A stretch of 64,000 nt of DNA from Actibacterium naphthalenivorans. Lineage in GTDB: Bacteria > Pseudomonadota > Alphaproteobacteria > Rhodobacterales > Rhodobacteraceae. This document shows, piece by piece, positions 18,626 through 28,581 of the stretch. The notes beneath the pieces were generated by a model. It did not search any database. It was not told the DNA's origin and saw only the letters and a program-made list of their open reading frames with translations. The translations under genes and the position numbers were made by a program. The stretch is from NCBI RefSeq assembly GCF_014196965.1, contig NZ_JACIEQ010000001.1, positions 744,001 to 808,000 of the forward strand, written 5' to 3'. Each line of letters starts with the position of its first letter. The first letter of the stretch is position 1.

Positions 18626-20130
18626 CCCGGCCCAACATCCTCATCGTAATGGTCGATCAACTGGCCGGCACCCTGTTTCCCGACGGCCCGGCAGAGTTTC
18701 TTCACGTGCCGAACCTCAGGGCGCTGGCCGCCCGTTCGACCCGGTTCGCCAATTGCTATACCGCCTCGCCGCTCTGCGCGCCCGGAAGGGCGAGCTTCAT
18801 GTCGGGGCAACTGCCCAGCCGGACGCGGGTCTATGACAATGCCGCCGAATTCGCGTCTGACATCCCGACCTATGCCCACCACCTGCGCCGCGCGGGCTAT
18901 CAGACCTGCCTGTCGGGCAAGATGCATTTCGTCGGCCCCGATCAGCTGCACGGGTTCGAGGAACGGCTGACCACCGATGTCTACCCGGCCGATTTCGGCT
19001 GGACCCCGGACTATCGCAAACCGGGTGAGCGCATCGACTGGTGGTATCACAACATGGGTTCCGTCACCGGCGCCGGGGTGGCGGAAATCACCAATCAGAT
19101 GGAATATGACGACGAGGTCGCCTTTCACGCGACCCGCAAGATCCATGATCTGGCCCGCGGGCACGATCCACGGCCCTGGGCGCTGACGGTCAGCTTCACC
19201 CACCCGCATGATCCTTATGTCGCGCGCCGGAAATACTGGGATCTCTATGCGGATTGCGAACACCTTCTGCCGCAGGTGCCCGCCATGGCCTATGCCGATC
19301 ACGACCCCCACGCCCGGCGCATCTTCGACGCGAACGACTGGCGCAGTTTCGACATTTCCGAGCAGGACATCCGCCGCTCCCGCCGCGCCTATTTCGCCAA
19401 TATCTCCTACCTCGACGACAAGATCGGCGAGATACTGGACGCGCTGGCGGCGACGCGGCAGGAGGCGATCGTGGTGTTCGCGTCCGACCACGGCGACATG
19501 CTGGGCGAACGCGGGCTGTGGTTCAAGATGTGCTTCTACGAAGGCGCGGCGCGGGTTCCGATGATGATCGCTGCCCCGTCGATGGCGCCGGGCCTTGTGC
19601 AAACCCCGGTCTCCAACCTCGATGTGGCCCCCACGCTCTGCGATCTGGCCGGCGTCCCGATGGACGAGGTGATGCCCTGGACAGATGGCGAAAGCCTTGT
19701 GCCGCTGGGCCGGGGCGGGCGCCGCGACACCCCGGTGGCGATGGAATATGCCGCCGAAGGCTCCTATGCGCCGCTGGTGTCGCTGCGCTATGGCCGGTGG
19801 AAATACAACCGCTGCCTGCTGGACCCGGATCAACTGTTCGATCTGGCGGCGGACCCGCACGAGTTGACGAACCTGGCGGATGATCCGGCCCATCAGGGCA
19901 CCCTGCACAGCCTGCGCGCGAAATCCGAGGCGCGCTGGGATCTGGCCGCTTTCGATGCCGCCGTGCGCGAAAGCCAGGCCCGCCGCTGGGTGGTGTACGA
20001 GGCCCTGCGCAAGGGCGGTTACTATCCGTGGGATTACCAGCCGCTTCAGAAAGCATCCGAGCGCTACATGCGCAACCACATGGACCTGAACCAGGTCGAA
20101 GAGAACCAGCGCTTTCCCCGCGGGGAATAG
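18622..20130 (+). CDS. betC: Choline-sulfatase
   Basis: The 502-residue sulfatase hydrolyses choline-O-sulfate to choline and sulfate in the cytoplasm. The formylglycine signature appears as CAPGRASFMSG (CxPxR); the cysteine must be oxidised by a maturase not encoded here. Metal ligands are visible in MVDQLAG at the N-terminus and SDHGDMLGERGLW, and HPHDPY is present. A C-terminal choline-sulfatase domain follows. The position after the small residue is Gly where most sulfatases have Ser; this still satisfies CxPxR. It overlaps betI and feeds choline into betA/betB. Confidence 0.92.
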   Translation: MTRPNILIVMVDQLAGTLFPDGPAEFLHVPNLRALAARSTRFANCYTASPLCAPGRASFMSGQLPSRTRVYDNAAEFASDIPTYAHHLRRAGYQTCLSGKMHFVGPDQLHGFEERLTTDVYPADFGWTPDYRKPGERIDWWYHNMGSVTGAGVAEITNQMEYDDEVAFHATRKIHDLARGHDPRPWALTVSFTHPHDPYVARRKYWDLYADCEHLLPQVPAMAYADHDPHARRIFDANDWRSFDISEQDIRRSRRAYFANISYLDDKIGEILDALAATRQEAIVVFASDHGDMLGERGLWFKMCFYEGAARVPMMIAAPSMAPGLVQTPVSNLDVAPTLCDLAGVPMDEVMPWTDGESLVPLGRGGRRDTPVAMEYAAEGSYAPLVSLRYGRWKYNRCLLDPDQLFDLAADPHELTNLADDPAHQGTLHSLRAKSEARWDLAAFDAAVRESQARRWVVYEALRKGGYYPWDYQPLQKASERYMRNHMDLNQVEENQRFPRGE

Positions 20131-20163
20131 CCAGACCCCAAACCGCCGGAGGCACAGAACCCC

Positions 20164-21621
20164 GTGACCCTACGCTGCCAACCGACCGCAAGCCATTTCG
20201 TGAACGGCACCCCTTTCGAGGATGAGGCCGGCGCCCCGTTCGACGTGATCTACCCCGCCACCGGCGAGGTGATCGCCCGGCTGCATTCGGCCACGCCCGC
20301 CGTGATCCGCGCCGCGCTGGAAAGTGCCCGCGCCGCGCAGGCCGCCTGGGCCGCGCGCACCGGCACCGAACGCGGCCGGGTGCTGCGCCGCGCGGCCGAC
20401 ATCATACGTGTGCGCAATCGCGAACTGAGCATTCTAGAGACCTTCGACACCGGCAAACCGCTGCAGGAAACGCTGGTCGCGGATGCCACCAGCGGCGCCG
20501 ACGCGCTCGAATATTTCGGCGGGCTGGCCGGAAGCCTCACGGGCGAACATATCCCGCTCGGCGCCGACTTTGTTTATACGGTGCGCGAACCGCTGGGGGT
20601 TTGCGTCGGGATCGGGGCGTGGAACTACCCCACGCAGATTGCCTGCTGGAAGGCCGCGCCGGCGCTGGCCTGCGGCAATGCGATGGTGTTCAAACCCTCT
20701 GAGACGACCCCGCTTTGCGCGCTCTGGATCGCCGAGATCCTGATCGAGGCCGGGGCGCCCGCCGGGCTGTTCAACGTGGTGCAGGGGCTGGGCGATGTCG
20801 GCGCAGCGCTGGCCACCGATCCCGGTGTCGACAAGGTGTCGCTGACAGGATCTGTGCCGACCGGGCGCAAGGTTTACGCCGCCGCAGCCGCCGGGCTGAA
20901 ACATGTGACGATGGAGCTGGGCGGAAAATCCCCCCTGATCGTCTTTGACGACGCCGATCTGGACGATGCCGTCGGCGGCGCGATTCTGGGGAACTTCTAT
21001 TCCTCGGGGCAGGTCTGTTCCAACGGCACGCGGGTTTTCGTGCACCGCCGGATCAAGGAGGCGTTCCTGAACCGGCTGACCGAACGGCTGGCCGATGCGG
21101 TGATCGGTGACCCGATGGACGAGGCCACCAGCTTCGGCCCCATGGTCAGCGCCCGTCAGATGGAGATCGTGAAAGGCTTCATCGCCAGCGGCACCGGCGA
21201 AGGCGCACGGCTGATTACCGGCGGGCGCCAGATCGACAGACCGGGGTATTTTCTGGAGCCCACCGTCTTTGCCGATGTCACCGACGACATGACCATCGCC
21301 CGCGAAGAGATTTTCGGGCCGGTGATGTCGGTGCTGGATTTCGAGGAGGAGGACGAGGTGATCGCCCGCGCCAATGACACCGTCTATGGGCTGTCGGCCG
21401 GGGTGTTCACCCGCGATCTGACCCGCGCCCACCGGGTGATCGGGCGGCTGCAGGCGGGAAGCTGCTGGATCAACACCTACAACCTCGCCCCGGTCGAGGC
21501 CCCGTTCGGCGGCGTCAAGCAATCGGGCGTGGGGCGCGAAAACTCCAGGGCAGCGATAGAGCACTATTCGCAGCTCAAATCCGTCTATGTCGCGATGGGC
21601 AAGGTCGACGCGCCGTTCTGA
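20164..21621 (+). CDS. betB: Betaine-aldehyde dehydrogenase
   Basis: The 485-residue aldehyde dehydrogenase oxidises betaine aldehyde to glycine betaine with NAD(P). The catalytic parts are all present: N154 in GAWNYP, E251 in TMELGGKSP and the nucleophile C285 in GQVCSNGTR. The start is GTG 20164; upstream lies CCGGAGGC. It is 33 bp after betC and 45 bp before betA, clearly one operon. The product is the osmoprotectant end product of the pathway. Confidence 0.93.
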   Translation: MTLRCQPTASHFVNGTPFEDEAGAPFDVIYPATGEVIARLHSATPAVIRAALESARAAQAAWAARTGTERGRVLRRAADIIRVRNRELSILETFDTGKPLQETLVADATSGADALEYFGGLAGSLTGEHIPLGADFVYTVREPLGVCVGIGAWNYPTQIACWKAAPALACGNAMVFKPSETTPLCALWIAEILIEAGAPAGLFNVVQGLGDVGAALATDPGVDKVSLTGSVPTGRKVYAAAAAGLKHVTMELGGKSPLIVFDDADLDDAVGGAILGNFYSSGQVCSNGTRVFVHRRIKEAFLNRLTERLADAVIGDPMDEATSFGPMVSARQMEIVKGFIASGTGEGARLITGGRQIDRPGYFLEPTVFADVTDDMTIAREEIFGPVMSVLDFEEEDEVIARANDTVYGLSAGVFTRDLTRAHRVIGRLQAGSCWINTYNLAPVEAPFGGVKQSGVGRENSRAAIEHYSQLKSVYVAMGKVDAPF

Positions 21622-21666
21622 TCGGGCGGGGCACCGGCGGGCGACGGGCAAGGAAAAGGGCAGGAC

Positions 21667-23325
21667 ATGGAAGCGGATTTCATCATCGTCGGGGCCGGCA
21701 GCGCGGGCTGCGCCATGGCCTACCGGCTGTCGGAAGCGGGCGCATCGGTGCTGGTGATCGAGCATGGCGGCAGCGATGCCGGCCCGTTCATTCAGATGCC
21801 GGCCGCCCTGTCCTATCCGATGAACATGCCGCTTTACGACTGGGGCTATCGTTCGGAGCCGGAACCGCATCTGGGCGGCCGCCGCCTGGCCACGCCGCGC
21901 GGCAAGGTGATCGGCGGATCATCCTCGATCAACGGCATGGTCTATGTACGGGGGCACGCGCGCGATTTTGATCATTGGGCCGAAAGCGGCGCCGAGGGCT
22001 GGGCCTATGCCGATGTGCTGCCCTATTTCAAACGGATGGAAAACTGGCATTCGGGCGGGCATGGTGGCGACGCGGCCTGGCGCGGCACCGACGGGCCGCT
22101 GCATGTCACGCGCGGGCCGCGCGACAACCCGCTGCACCGGGCATTCGTCGAGGCCGGGCGGCAAGCCGGATACCAACTGACCGATGACTACAACGGCGCC
22201 CGGCAGGAAGGCTTTGGCCCGATGGAACAGACGGTCTGGAAAGGCCGCCGCTGGTCTGCCGCCAATGCCTATCTGCGCCCGGCGCTGCGACGTGAAAACT
22301 GTGGCCTCGTGCGCGCTTTCGCCCGCAAGGTGGTGATCGAGGAGGGCCGCGCCACCGGCGTCGAGGTGGCACGCGGCAGCGGCATCGAGACCATCCACGC
22401 CCGGCGCGAGGTCATCCTTGCCGCGTCATCGCTGAATTCGCCGAAACTGCTGATGCTGTCGGGCATCGGCCCCGCCGCGCATCTGGCCGAGCACGGGATC
22501 GGCATCGTGGCCGACCGTGCCGGCGTCGGGCAGAACCTGCAGGATCATCTGGAGCTTTACATCCAGATGGCCTCCAAACAGCCGGTGACGCTGTATAAAC
22601 ACTGGAACATCCTGTCCAAGGCGCTGATCGGGGCGCAATGGCTGCTGTCGAAGCGGGGGCTGGGCGCGTCGAACCAGTTTGAAAGCGCGGCCTTCATCCG
22701 CTCGCGGCCCGGCGTCGAATATCCCGACATCCAGTATCACTTCCTGCCGATCGCGGTGCGCTATGATGGCAAGGCCGCCGCCGAGGGGCACGGGTTTCAG
22801 GCCCATGTCGGCCCGATGCGCTCGGCCAGCCGTGGCGCGGTGACCCTGCGCTCGGCCGATCCGGGAGAGGACCCGTGCATCCGCTTCAACTACATGTCCG
22901 ATCCGCAGGATTGGGCGGATTTCCGCACCTGCATCCGCCTGACCCGCGAGATTTTCGCGCAAGAGGCTTTCCGCCCCTATGTGCGCGATGAAATTCAGCC
23001 CGGCGCCGGGGCGCAGACCGACGAAGAGCTCAACGCCTTCATCCGCGACCACGCCGAAAGCGCCTATCACCCCTGCGGCACCGCCCGGATGGGGCGGCGG
23101 GACGATCCGATGGCCGTGGTCGACAACCAGGCCCGCGTGATCGGGGTGGATGCGCTGCGGCTTGCCGACAGTTCGGTGTTTCCGCGCATCACCAACGGCA
23201 ACCTGAACGCACCCTCGGTAATGGTAGGCGAAAAGGCGGCCGACCATATTCTTGGCCGCCGCCCCCTTGCACCGTTGAACGATGCGCCCTGGGTACCTCC
23301 AGACTGGCAGACGCGGCAGCGCTGA
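21667..23325 (+). CDS. betA: Choline dehydrogenase
   Basis: This is a 552-residue GMC-family flavoprotein that oxidises choline to betaine aldehyde. It has the FAD-binding motif GAGSAG near residue 9, the [14 protein letters not shown] block of GMC oxidoreductases, and the active-site histidine region [12 protein letters not shown] near the C-terminus. AAGGAAAAGGGCAGG lies before ATG 21667. It is last in betI-betC-betB-betA and ends 24 bp from a convergent aminotransferase gene. Confidence 0.93.
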   Translation: MEADFIIVGAGSAGCAMAYRLSEAGASVLVIEHGGSDAGPFIQMPAALSYPMNMPLYDWGYRSEPEPHLGGRRLATPRGKVIGGSSSINGMVYVRGHARDFDHWAESGAEGWAYADVLPYFKRMENWHSGGHGGDAAWRGTDGPLHVTRGPRDNPLHRAFVEAGRQAGYQLTDDYNGARQEGFGPMEQTVWKGRRWSAANAYLRPALRRENCGLVRAFARKVVIEEGRATGVEVARGSGIETIHARREVILAASSLNSPKLLMLSGIGPAAHLAEHGIGIVADRAGVGQNLQDHLELYIQMASKQPVTLYKHWNILSKALIGAQWLLSKRGLGASNQFESAAFIRSRPGVEYPDIQYHFLPIAVRYDGKAAAEGHGFQAHVGPMRSASRGAVTLRSADPGEDPCIRFNYMSDPQDWADFRTCIRLTREIFAQEAFRPYVRDEIQPGAGAQTDEELNAFIRDHAESAYHPCGTARMGRRDDPMAVVDNQARVIGVDALRLADSSVFPRITNGNLNAPSVMVGEKAADHILGRRPLAPLNDAPWVPPDWQTRQR

Positions 23326-23349
23326 GGATGCTCCGGCGCGCGCTGCCGG

Positions 23350-24672
23350 TCAGAACGCCTGCCCCAGCACGCCGCGCAGGATATCGGCCATCTGCCCGAT
23401 TTCGCTTTCGCTGGCAACAAAGGCGGGCGCGAGGATCAGCGCGTCGCCCGTGGCCTTCACATGCAGGCCCGCGTCGAACAGCCTGCGCTGCACCGCCATG
23501 CCTTTCGCACCCGGCTGATCGCCCGGTGCAAGCTGCACCCCCGCCACCATGCCATAGCCGCGCAGATCACTGACCTGCGGCAGGTTGCGCAGGCCAAACA
23601 CCGCATCCAGAAACACCGGCGACAGCGCCCTGGACCGCTCGAACAGGCCGTCGTCGCGATAGATGTTCAACGCCGCCAGCGCCGCAGCACAGGCCACCGG
23701 ATGCGCCGAATAGGTATAGCCGTGCATGAGCTCCGGCCGATCCGCGCCCTCGGCGGCGGCGAACACCGCATCCTGAATCTCGGTTTTCACGCCCACGGCA
23801 CTCATCGGAACGGCGCCGTTGGTCAGGGCCTTGGCCATGGTGATGATGTCGGGCGTGACCCCGAATTCCTGCGCGGCAAAGGCCGATCCGGTGCGCCCGA
23901 AGCCGGTGATCACCTCGTCGAACACGAGCAGGATGCCATGCCGGTCGGCAATCTCGCGCAGCCGTGCCAGATAGCCCTTGGGCGGCACGATGGTGCCGAT
24001 CGAGCCGGCGATCGGTTCCACGAACACCGCCGCGATTGTTTCAGGCCCGTAGGTCTTGCAGATCTCTTCCAGATCGTCGGCCAGATGCGCGCCGTCATCG
24101 GGCTGGCCCCGGGTAAAGCGCTGATCCTCGCTCCAGGTGTGGCGCATGTGCACGACGTCGCAGGTGGCGCCCGAAAAGTCGCGCCGGTTCCCGACCATCC
24201 CGGCCAGGGCGGTGCCGCCTAGGTTGACGCCGTGATAGGCCCAGGCGCGCGAAACGAAGCGGGTGCGCTGGCCCTGCCCCCTGGCCCGGTGATAGGCCAG
24301 CGCGATCTTCATGGCGCTGTCCACGGCCTCGGACCCGGACGCGCCGAAGAACACACGGTCGATCCCCTCGGGCAGCAGCGCGGCCAGCCGCTCGGCCAGT
24401 TCGAACGAAACCGGCGCGGCGCGCTGGAAATGCGGCGTGTAGTCCAGCTCCATCAACTGGCGGCTGACGGCCTCGGCGATTTCCGGGCGCCCGTGGCCCG
24501 CCGCACTGCAAAACAGGCCCGACGAGCCATCCAGCAGTTCATCGCCTTCGGGCGTCCAGTAACGCACACCCTTGGCCTTCGCGAAAACCTGCGGGTTCTG
24601 CCGGAACGCGCGATTGTTGGTAAAGGGCAGCCAGTGGTGATCCATCGCCATCGCCTGCGTGTTCATGTTCAT
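23350..24672 (-). CDS. Class III PLP aminotransferase, beta-alanine/omega-amino acid:pyruvate type
   Basis: The 440-residue enzyme has the omega-transaminase blocks HHWLPFTNNRAF, LDGSSGLFCSAAGHG, FFGASGSEAVDSAMKIALAYHRARG, AWAYHGVNLGG, the PLP-contacting D252 in FDEVITGFGRTG and the Schiff-base lysine K281 in DIITMAKALTNG. These resemble beta-alanine:pyruvate aminotransferases, which make malonate semialdehyde. ATG 24672 is chosen because AGGAG lies 9 bases upstream; TTG 24681 sits too close to it. It is divergent from a YdfG-like reductase that could use the semialdehyde, and the shared promoter carries the proposed MocR element. Confidence 0.85.
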   Translation of the reverse strand: MNMNTQAMAMDHHWLPFTNNRAFRQNPQVFAKAKGVRYWTPEGDELLDGSSGLFCSAAGHGRPEIAEAVSRQLMELDYTPHFQRAAPVSFELAERLAALLPEGIDRVFFGASGSEAVDSAMKIALAYHRARGQGQRTRFVSRAWAYHGVNLGGTALAGMVGNRRDFSGATCDVVHMRHTWSEDQRFTRGQPDDGAHLADDLEEICKTYGPETIAAVFVEPIAGSIGTIVPPKGYLARLREIADRHGILLVFDEVITGFGRTGSAFAAQEFGVTPDIITMAKALTNGAVPMSAVGVKTEIQDAVFAAAEGADRPELMHGYTYSAHPVACAAALAALNIYRDDGLFERSRALSPVFLDAVFGLRNLPQVSDLRGYGMVAGVQLAPGDQPGAKGMAVQRRLFDAGLHVKATGDALILAPAFVASESEIGQMADILRGVLGQAF

Positions 24673-24729
24673 GGCGCGCAACTCCTATAAAGCGGTGATT
24701 GCAGGCTAGCCAAATCAGACCCCGAAGGA

Positions 24730-24760
24730 TTAGAGCCACAGCATATAAACCTAGGTGCCA
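24730..24760 (+). promoter_or_regulatory. Proposed MocR operator, copy A: TTAGAGCCA-N15-GGTGCCA
   Basis: TTAGAGCCA (24730-24738) and GGTGCCA (24754-24760) lie in the divergent gap between the aminotransferase and the reductase. The same two blocks with the same 15-base spacing recur on the minus strand at 27153-27183, in front of the MocR gene. The AGAGCCA and GGTGCCA cores are direct-repeat half-sites 22 bp apart, about two helical turns. Confidence 0.6.
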
Positions 24761-24836
24761 ATGCCGGCGTCGGGGTTGCATTGCCCCGCGCCCCGGCGTT
24801 CAACTTGGCGCGTTAAAGCAGCAGAAAGGCCCAGAC

Positions 24837-25586
24837 ATGACCCGAACCGTTTTGATCACCGGCGCCACCGCCGGTTTCGGCGCAGCGACCAGCCGCCGTT
24901 TCGTCGCCGAAGGCTGGAAAGTGGTCGGCACCGGGCGCCGGGCCGAGCGGCTGCGGGAACTGGCCGACGAGCTGGGCAACAGCTTTCACGGCGCGGCCTT
25001 CGACATCACCGACGAAGCCGGCACACGCGCCGCGCTGGCCGCGCTGCCCGACGATTTCGCCGGGATCGACGTTCTGGTGAACAATGCCGGCCTCGCACTC
25101 GGCACCGCGCCCGCCCCGAACACCAGCCTGTCGGACTGGAAACGGATGATCGACACCAATATCACCGGGCTGGTCACGATTACCGATCTGATGCTGCCCG
25201 GCCTGATCGAGCGCAAGGGGATGATCGTCAACCTGTCGTCGGTCGCGGCGCATTACCCCTATCCGGGCGGCAATGTCTATGGCGGGACGAAAGCGTTCCT
25301 GCGGCAATTCTCGCTTGGTCTGCGGTCGGATCTGCACGGCACCGGGGTGCGCGTCACCTCGATCGAGCCGGGCCTGTGCGAAAGCGAATTCACGCTGGTC
25401 CGCACCAAGGGCGATCAGGCGGCCCATGATGCGCTGTATGGTGGTGCCAACCCGATTCAGCCGCAGGATATCGCCAACACCATCTACTGGGTCGCCAGCC
25501 AGCCGCCGCATGTGAATATCAACAGCCTGGAGGTGATGCCCGTCAGCCAAAGCTGGGCGCCGTTCCAGATCTACCGTGGCGGCTGA
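24837..25586 (+). CDS. Short-chain dehydrogenase/reductase, YdfG-like
   Basis: The 249-residue SDR has the cofactor motif TGATAGFG, VNNAGLALG, the catalytic serine region VNLSSVAAHYPYPGGNVYGGTK with the YxxxK pair, and the C-terminal SLEVMPVSQSWAPF. The last two blocks are typical of YdfG, an NADP-dependent 3-hydroxy acid dehydrogenase that also reduces malonic semialdehyde. This would take the product of the divergent aminotransferase to 3-hydroxypropionate; the coupling is inferred. Its 3' end overlaps the convergent MocR gene by 16 bp. Substrate remains untested. Confidence 0.82.
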   Translation: MTRTVLITGATAGFGAATSRRFVAEGWKVVGTGRRAERLRELADELGNSFHGAAFDITDEAGTRAALAALPDDFAGIDVLVNNAGLALGTAPAPNTSLSDWKRMIDTNITGLVTITDLMLPGLIERKGMIVNLSSVAAHYPYPGGNVYGGTKAFLRQFSLGLRSDLHGTGVRVTSIEPGLCESEFTLVRTKGDQAAHDALYGGANPIQPQDIANTIYWVASQPPHVNINSLEVMPVSQSWAPFQIYRGG

Positions 25587-27058
25587 GCCCGCTCCTGGGC
25601 GATCACCTGCCCGAGCAGCGTGATACCCTCTGCGATCTTGCGCGCCTCGATCGCGCCGAACCCCAGCCGCAGGCGGTTTTTCGGCGCGTTCGTACCGTGG
25701 TAATGCACATCCCCGGCCTCGACCAGCAGGCCCTGCTGTTCGGCCCGGCGCTGCACCGCGCGCGCGCTGACGCCCTCGGGCAGCGCCAGCCAGATGCCGG
25801 AGCCGCCGGTCGTCATGGTGACCGCGCAATCGGGCAGCTGGCGGTCAAGCTCGCGCATCATCAGCTTCCACCTGGCGGCAAGCTCTTTGCGGTGGCGCCG
25901 GATATGGGTGTCGTAATGCCCTTCGGCCAGAAACAGCGCCATCGCCCGCTGCGCCAGCGCCGAGGGGTGGCGGTACATCAGCCGCCGCAGCGCCCGAAGC
26001 TCGCGGATCACCGGGGCGGCGGCGGCGACAAAGCCCAGCCGCAGCCCCGGAAACAGCGGCTTGGTCAGGCTGCCGATGTGGATGACCCGCCCCGACACAT
26101 CCAGGCTTTTCAGCGTCGGGTGCTGGGCACCGATGAAGTTCAGCTCATGTTCGTAATCATCCTCGATGATCAGAAAGTCGTCGCGCCGGGCGGCTTCCAG
26201 CAAGGCAAGGCGGCGCTCCATACTCATGGTGACGTTGGTGGGGGCCTGATGCCCCGGCGTGACATAGACCAGCGCAGCGCCTGAAAAATCGCCCATGCGC
26301 ATGCCGTTGCTGTCCACCGCATGCGGCACGAGCTGCCCGCCCTGCGCGGCAAAGATGTTGCGCGCGTCCACATAGCACGGATCTTCCAGATGCACCTGCG
26401 CGCCGGGCCTGCAAAACAGCCCCCCGGCCAGAAACAGCGCGTTCTGCGCCCCCACTGTTACCAGCAATTCCTCGGGGCCCGCGCGAAACCCGCGATGCGG
26501 CAGCATGCGGCGCTGGATCTGTTCGATCAGCATCGGGTCGTCGCCATCCACCAGATCGCCGACCCAGGCATGGGCATGCCGGCGCGTGCCCGCCATCCGC
26601 ACGCAATCGCGCCAGCGCGCGATCGAGGTTTCGTCCGCCGCGACCTGACCGTAGATGAACGGATAGGCATAACCCTTCCAGTCGCCCCGCTTGACGATAT
26701 TGGGCTGGCGCGAATAGCGGCCGGTCATATGTGCGGTGAAATCAACCGCTTCCACCGGCTCACCCGGCCGGACCAGACCACCTACATCGACATTCAGCTT
26801 GTCGCGCAGAACGCTTTCGTCGACGAAATAACCCCGGCGGTTGACGGTGCGGATATAACCGTCCTGCGCCAGCCGCTCATAGACCAGCATCACCGTGTTG
26901 CGCGACACGCCGATCTGCTCGGACAGCACGCGGGTTGCCGGCAGCGGATCATAGGGCGACACCTTGCCGGCAAGGATCGCCTCTATCAGGCGTTCCTGTA
27001 TCTGCTGCTGCAGGGTCTGATCCGCGCGGAACGGCGTTTCGAATATGCGCTCTAGCAT
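25571..27058 (-). CDS. MocR-family PLP-dependent transcriptional regulator
   Basis: The 495-residue protein fuses a GntR winged helix (LQQQIQERLIEAILAG, LPATRVLSEQIGVSRNTVML, YERLAQDGYI) to a fold-type-I aminotransferase domain with IIEDDYEHEL and the lysine-bearing GSLTKPLFPGLRLGF. MocR proteins sense amines or PLP adducts through that domain. ATG 27058 follows a purine-rich AGGAAGGAAG; the longer frame to 27136 lacks support. It lies between the aminotransferase/reductase pair and the amine importer, and both flanking divergent promoters carry the same bipartite element, so it probably controls all of them. Confidence 0.88.
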   Translation of the reverse strand: MLERIFETPFRADQTLQQQIQERLIEAILAGKVSPYDPLPATRVLSEQIGVSRNTVMLVYERLAQDGYIRTVNRRGYFVDESVLRDKLNVDVGGLVRPGEPVEAVDFTAHMTGRYSRQPNIVKRGDWKGYAYPFIYGQVAADETSIARWRDCVRMAGTRRHAHAWVGDLVDGDDPMLIEQIQRRMLPHRGFRAGPEELLVTVGAQNALFLAGGLFCRPGAQVHLEDPCYVDARNIFAAQGGQLVPHAVDSNGMRMGDFSGAALVYVTPGHQAPTNVTMSMERRLALLEAARRDDFLIIEDDYEHELNFIGAQHPTLKSLDVSGRVIHIGSLTKPLFPGLRLGFVAAAAPVIRELRALRRLMYRHPSALAQRAMALFLAEGHYDTHIRRHRKELAARWKLMMRELDRQLPDCAVTMTTGGSGIWLALPEGVSARAVQRRAEQQGLLVEAGDVHYHGTNAPKNRLRLGFGAIEARKIAEGITLLGQVIAQERAQPPR

Positions 27059-27152
27059 GCGATGCCCGCTTCCTTCCTGGATTTCACGGCAAGGCACAGC
27101 GTGGTGCCAAAGACATAGGCACTCCAATACCGTCATCGCGCGAAAACCGCCC

Positions 27153-27183
27153 TGGCACCATAGTTTTCACTATCTGGCTCTAA
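27153..27183 (-). promoter_or_regulatory. Proposed MocR operator, copy B
   Basis: Read on the minus strand this is TTAGAGCCA-N15-GGTGCCA, with the same blocks and spacing as 24730-24760; 22 of 31 positions agree overall. It lies 95 bp before the MocR start and 143 bp before the importer gene. The 15-base interior also holds a small inverted repeat ATAGT-N4-ACTAT. A further TGGTGCCA half-site occurs on the plus strand at 27102-27109. Confidence 0.6.
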
Positions 27184-27326
27184 GCTCTCAGCAAAACCCT
27201 ATCCTAACCTTTTTGCAAGCGCAGAAACTGTGGGCGATCGCTCTTGCCCCTCTGCTTTCGGATCGTCGCGAAGTGCCGGTCCTGCGCCCAAAAAACGAGT
27301 TACGAATAAATCCAATGGGGAACTTC

Positions 27327-28469
27327 ATGACCACACCTTCCAAAACGCTCCGCAACCTGAACCGGCGGCGCTTTCTGCAAAGCTCGGCGGCTGTCACCGC
27401 CGGCCTTGCCGCACCCGCGATCGTCAGCCGACAGGCGCTGGCCTCGTCGGGCGAGATCAACATCATGATGTGGTCCGACTATCTGCCGCCCAGCTTTGTC
27501 GAGGCGTTCGAGGGCAGCACCGGCATCAAGATCAACTTCACCGGCATCGGCTCGAACGAAGAGATCATCAACAAGCTGAAGGCCACCGGCGGCGAAGGGT
27601 TCGACATCGTGTCGCCCACCGTGAACCGCAACCTGCTCTGGGCCGAACTGGGCCTGCTGCAGCCCTTCGACATGAGCAAGATCGCCATCGAAAAGGTCAA
27701 CCCGGCGATGGCGCTGGGCGATGCCCACTGGAATTTCGACGGCAAGGGCAGCCACTGGGTGCCGCATATCTGGGGCACCGAAGGCGTGGCGTGGCGCACC
27801 GATCTGTTCACCCCGGCGGGCGAGTTCCCCTCCTACTACGACATCTGGGATGACGCGAATGCCGGCAAGACCATGGGCCGCGGCCATTCCATGCTGCTGG
27901 GCCTCGGCCTGGGGCTGGAGCGGATCGGCGAGCTGGAGCCGGGTTCGATGTGGGCGGCCTATACCACCCCCGAAAAGATGACCGAGGTCTGGACCAAGGT
28001 CGTCGATCACGCCATCGCCAAGAAGGGCAACATCAAGCTGATCTGGAACGACGCCGACACCCAGAAGAACGGGCTGCTGAACGAAGGCGTCATCGTGGGC
28101 CAGACATGGGATGGCCCGCCGATCGCGCTGAAAACCGCAGGCGAGCCGGTGATGTACCGCGCGCCGGTCGAAGGGGCGATGGCCTGGGTCGACGGCATGG
28201 CGCTGCCCACCGGCGCCAAGAACATCGAGCAGGTCTACGCCTTCATCGACGCCTGCTATAACCCCGAATGGGCCGGCACGGCGATCCAGACCCATGGCTA
28301 TAACAGCCCGGTGCTGGGCGCCGATGCCTTTGGCGGCGAGATCTACGCCCAGAACTTCGCCGATGCCTACCCCGGCGAGGCACTGGCCAACCTGAACGCC
28401 TGGCCGGCCGAAGGGCCGTGGTATTCCGAGATGCGCACGGAATTCACCAACAAGTTCCTGTCGGCCTGA
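27327..28469 (+). CDS. ABC transporter substrate-binding protein, polyamine type (PotD/PotF-like)
   Basis: The 380-residue protein carries a twin-arginine signal (LNRRRFLQSSAAVTAGLAAPAIV) and a PotD-like fold: INIMMWSDYLPPSFVEAFE, GFDIVSPTVNRN, LGLLQPFDMSKI and WGTEGVAWRTD. ATG 27327 follows GGGGAAC; ATG 27315 is a possible earlier start. It heads the operon that runs through the ATPase, two permeases and eutBC, and a strong terminator-like hairpin follows it. The ligand may be ethanolamine, a polyamine or another amine; the downstream ammonia-lyase favours ethanolamine, but that is inference. Confidence 0.85.
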   Translation: MTTPSKTLRNLNRRRFLQSSAAVTAGLAAPAIVSRQALASSGEINIMMWSDYLPPSFVEAFEGSTGIKINFTGIGSNEEIINKLKATGGEGFDIVSPTVNRNLLWAELGLLQPFDMSKIAIEKVNPAMALGDAHWNFDGKGSHWVPHIWGTEGVAWRTDLFTPAGEFPSYYDIWDDANAGKTMGRGHSMLLGLGLGLERIGELEPGSMWAAYTTPEKMTEVWTKVVDHAIAKKGNIKLIWNDADTQKNGLLNEGVIVGQTWDGPPIALKTAGEPVMYRAPVEGAMAWVDGMALPTGAKNIEQVYAFIDACYNPEWAGTAIQTHGYNSPVLGADAFGGEIYAQNFADAYPGEALANLNAWPAEGPWYSEMRTEFTNKFLSA

Positions 28470-28500
28470 CACGGGCAAACCGGGCCTCGCGCCCGGCCAC

Positions 28501-28526
28501 GGGCGGGGGACCACCCCCGCCCTTTT
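28501..28526 (+). terminator. Rho-independent terminator/attenuator after the amine-binding protein gene
   Basis: GGGCGGGGG (28501-28509) and CCCCCGCCC (28514-28522) form a perfect nine-pair stem with an ACCA loop, followed at once by TTTT and a T/C-rich tail. It begins 31 bases after the stop codon. A smaller hairpin CCGGGC/GCCCGG lies just before at 28480-28496. Downstream transporter genes probably depend on read-through. Confidence 0.8.
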
Positions 28527-28581
28527 CCTTTCCCGAGCCGCCGCCCCCGGCGCGGCCCTTCCCAGCGGACCCAAGCCCGAC

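Noticed and set aside
18781-18810. Possible inactive choline-sulfatase because CAPGR replaces CAPSR
   Set aside because: The sulfatase signature is CxPxR, and both the cysteine and arginine are kept, so activity is expected.
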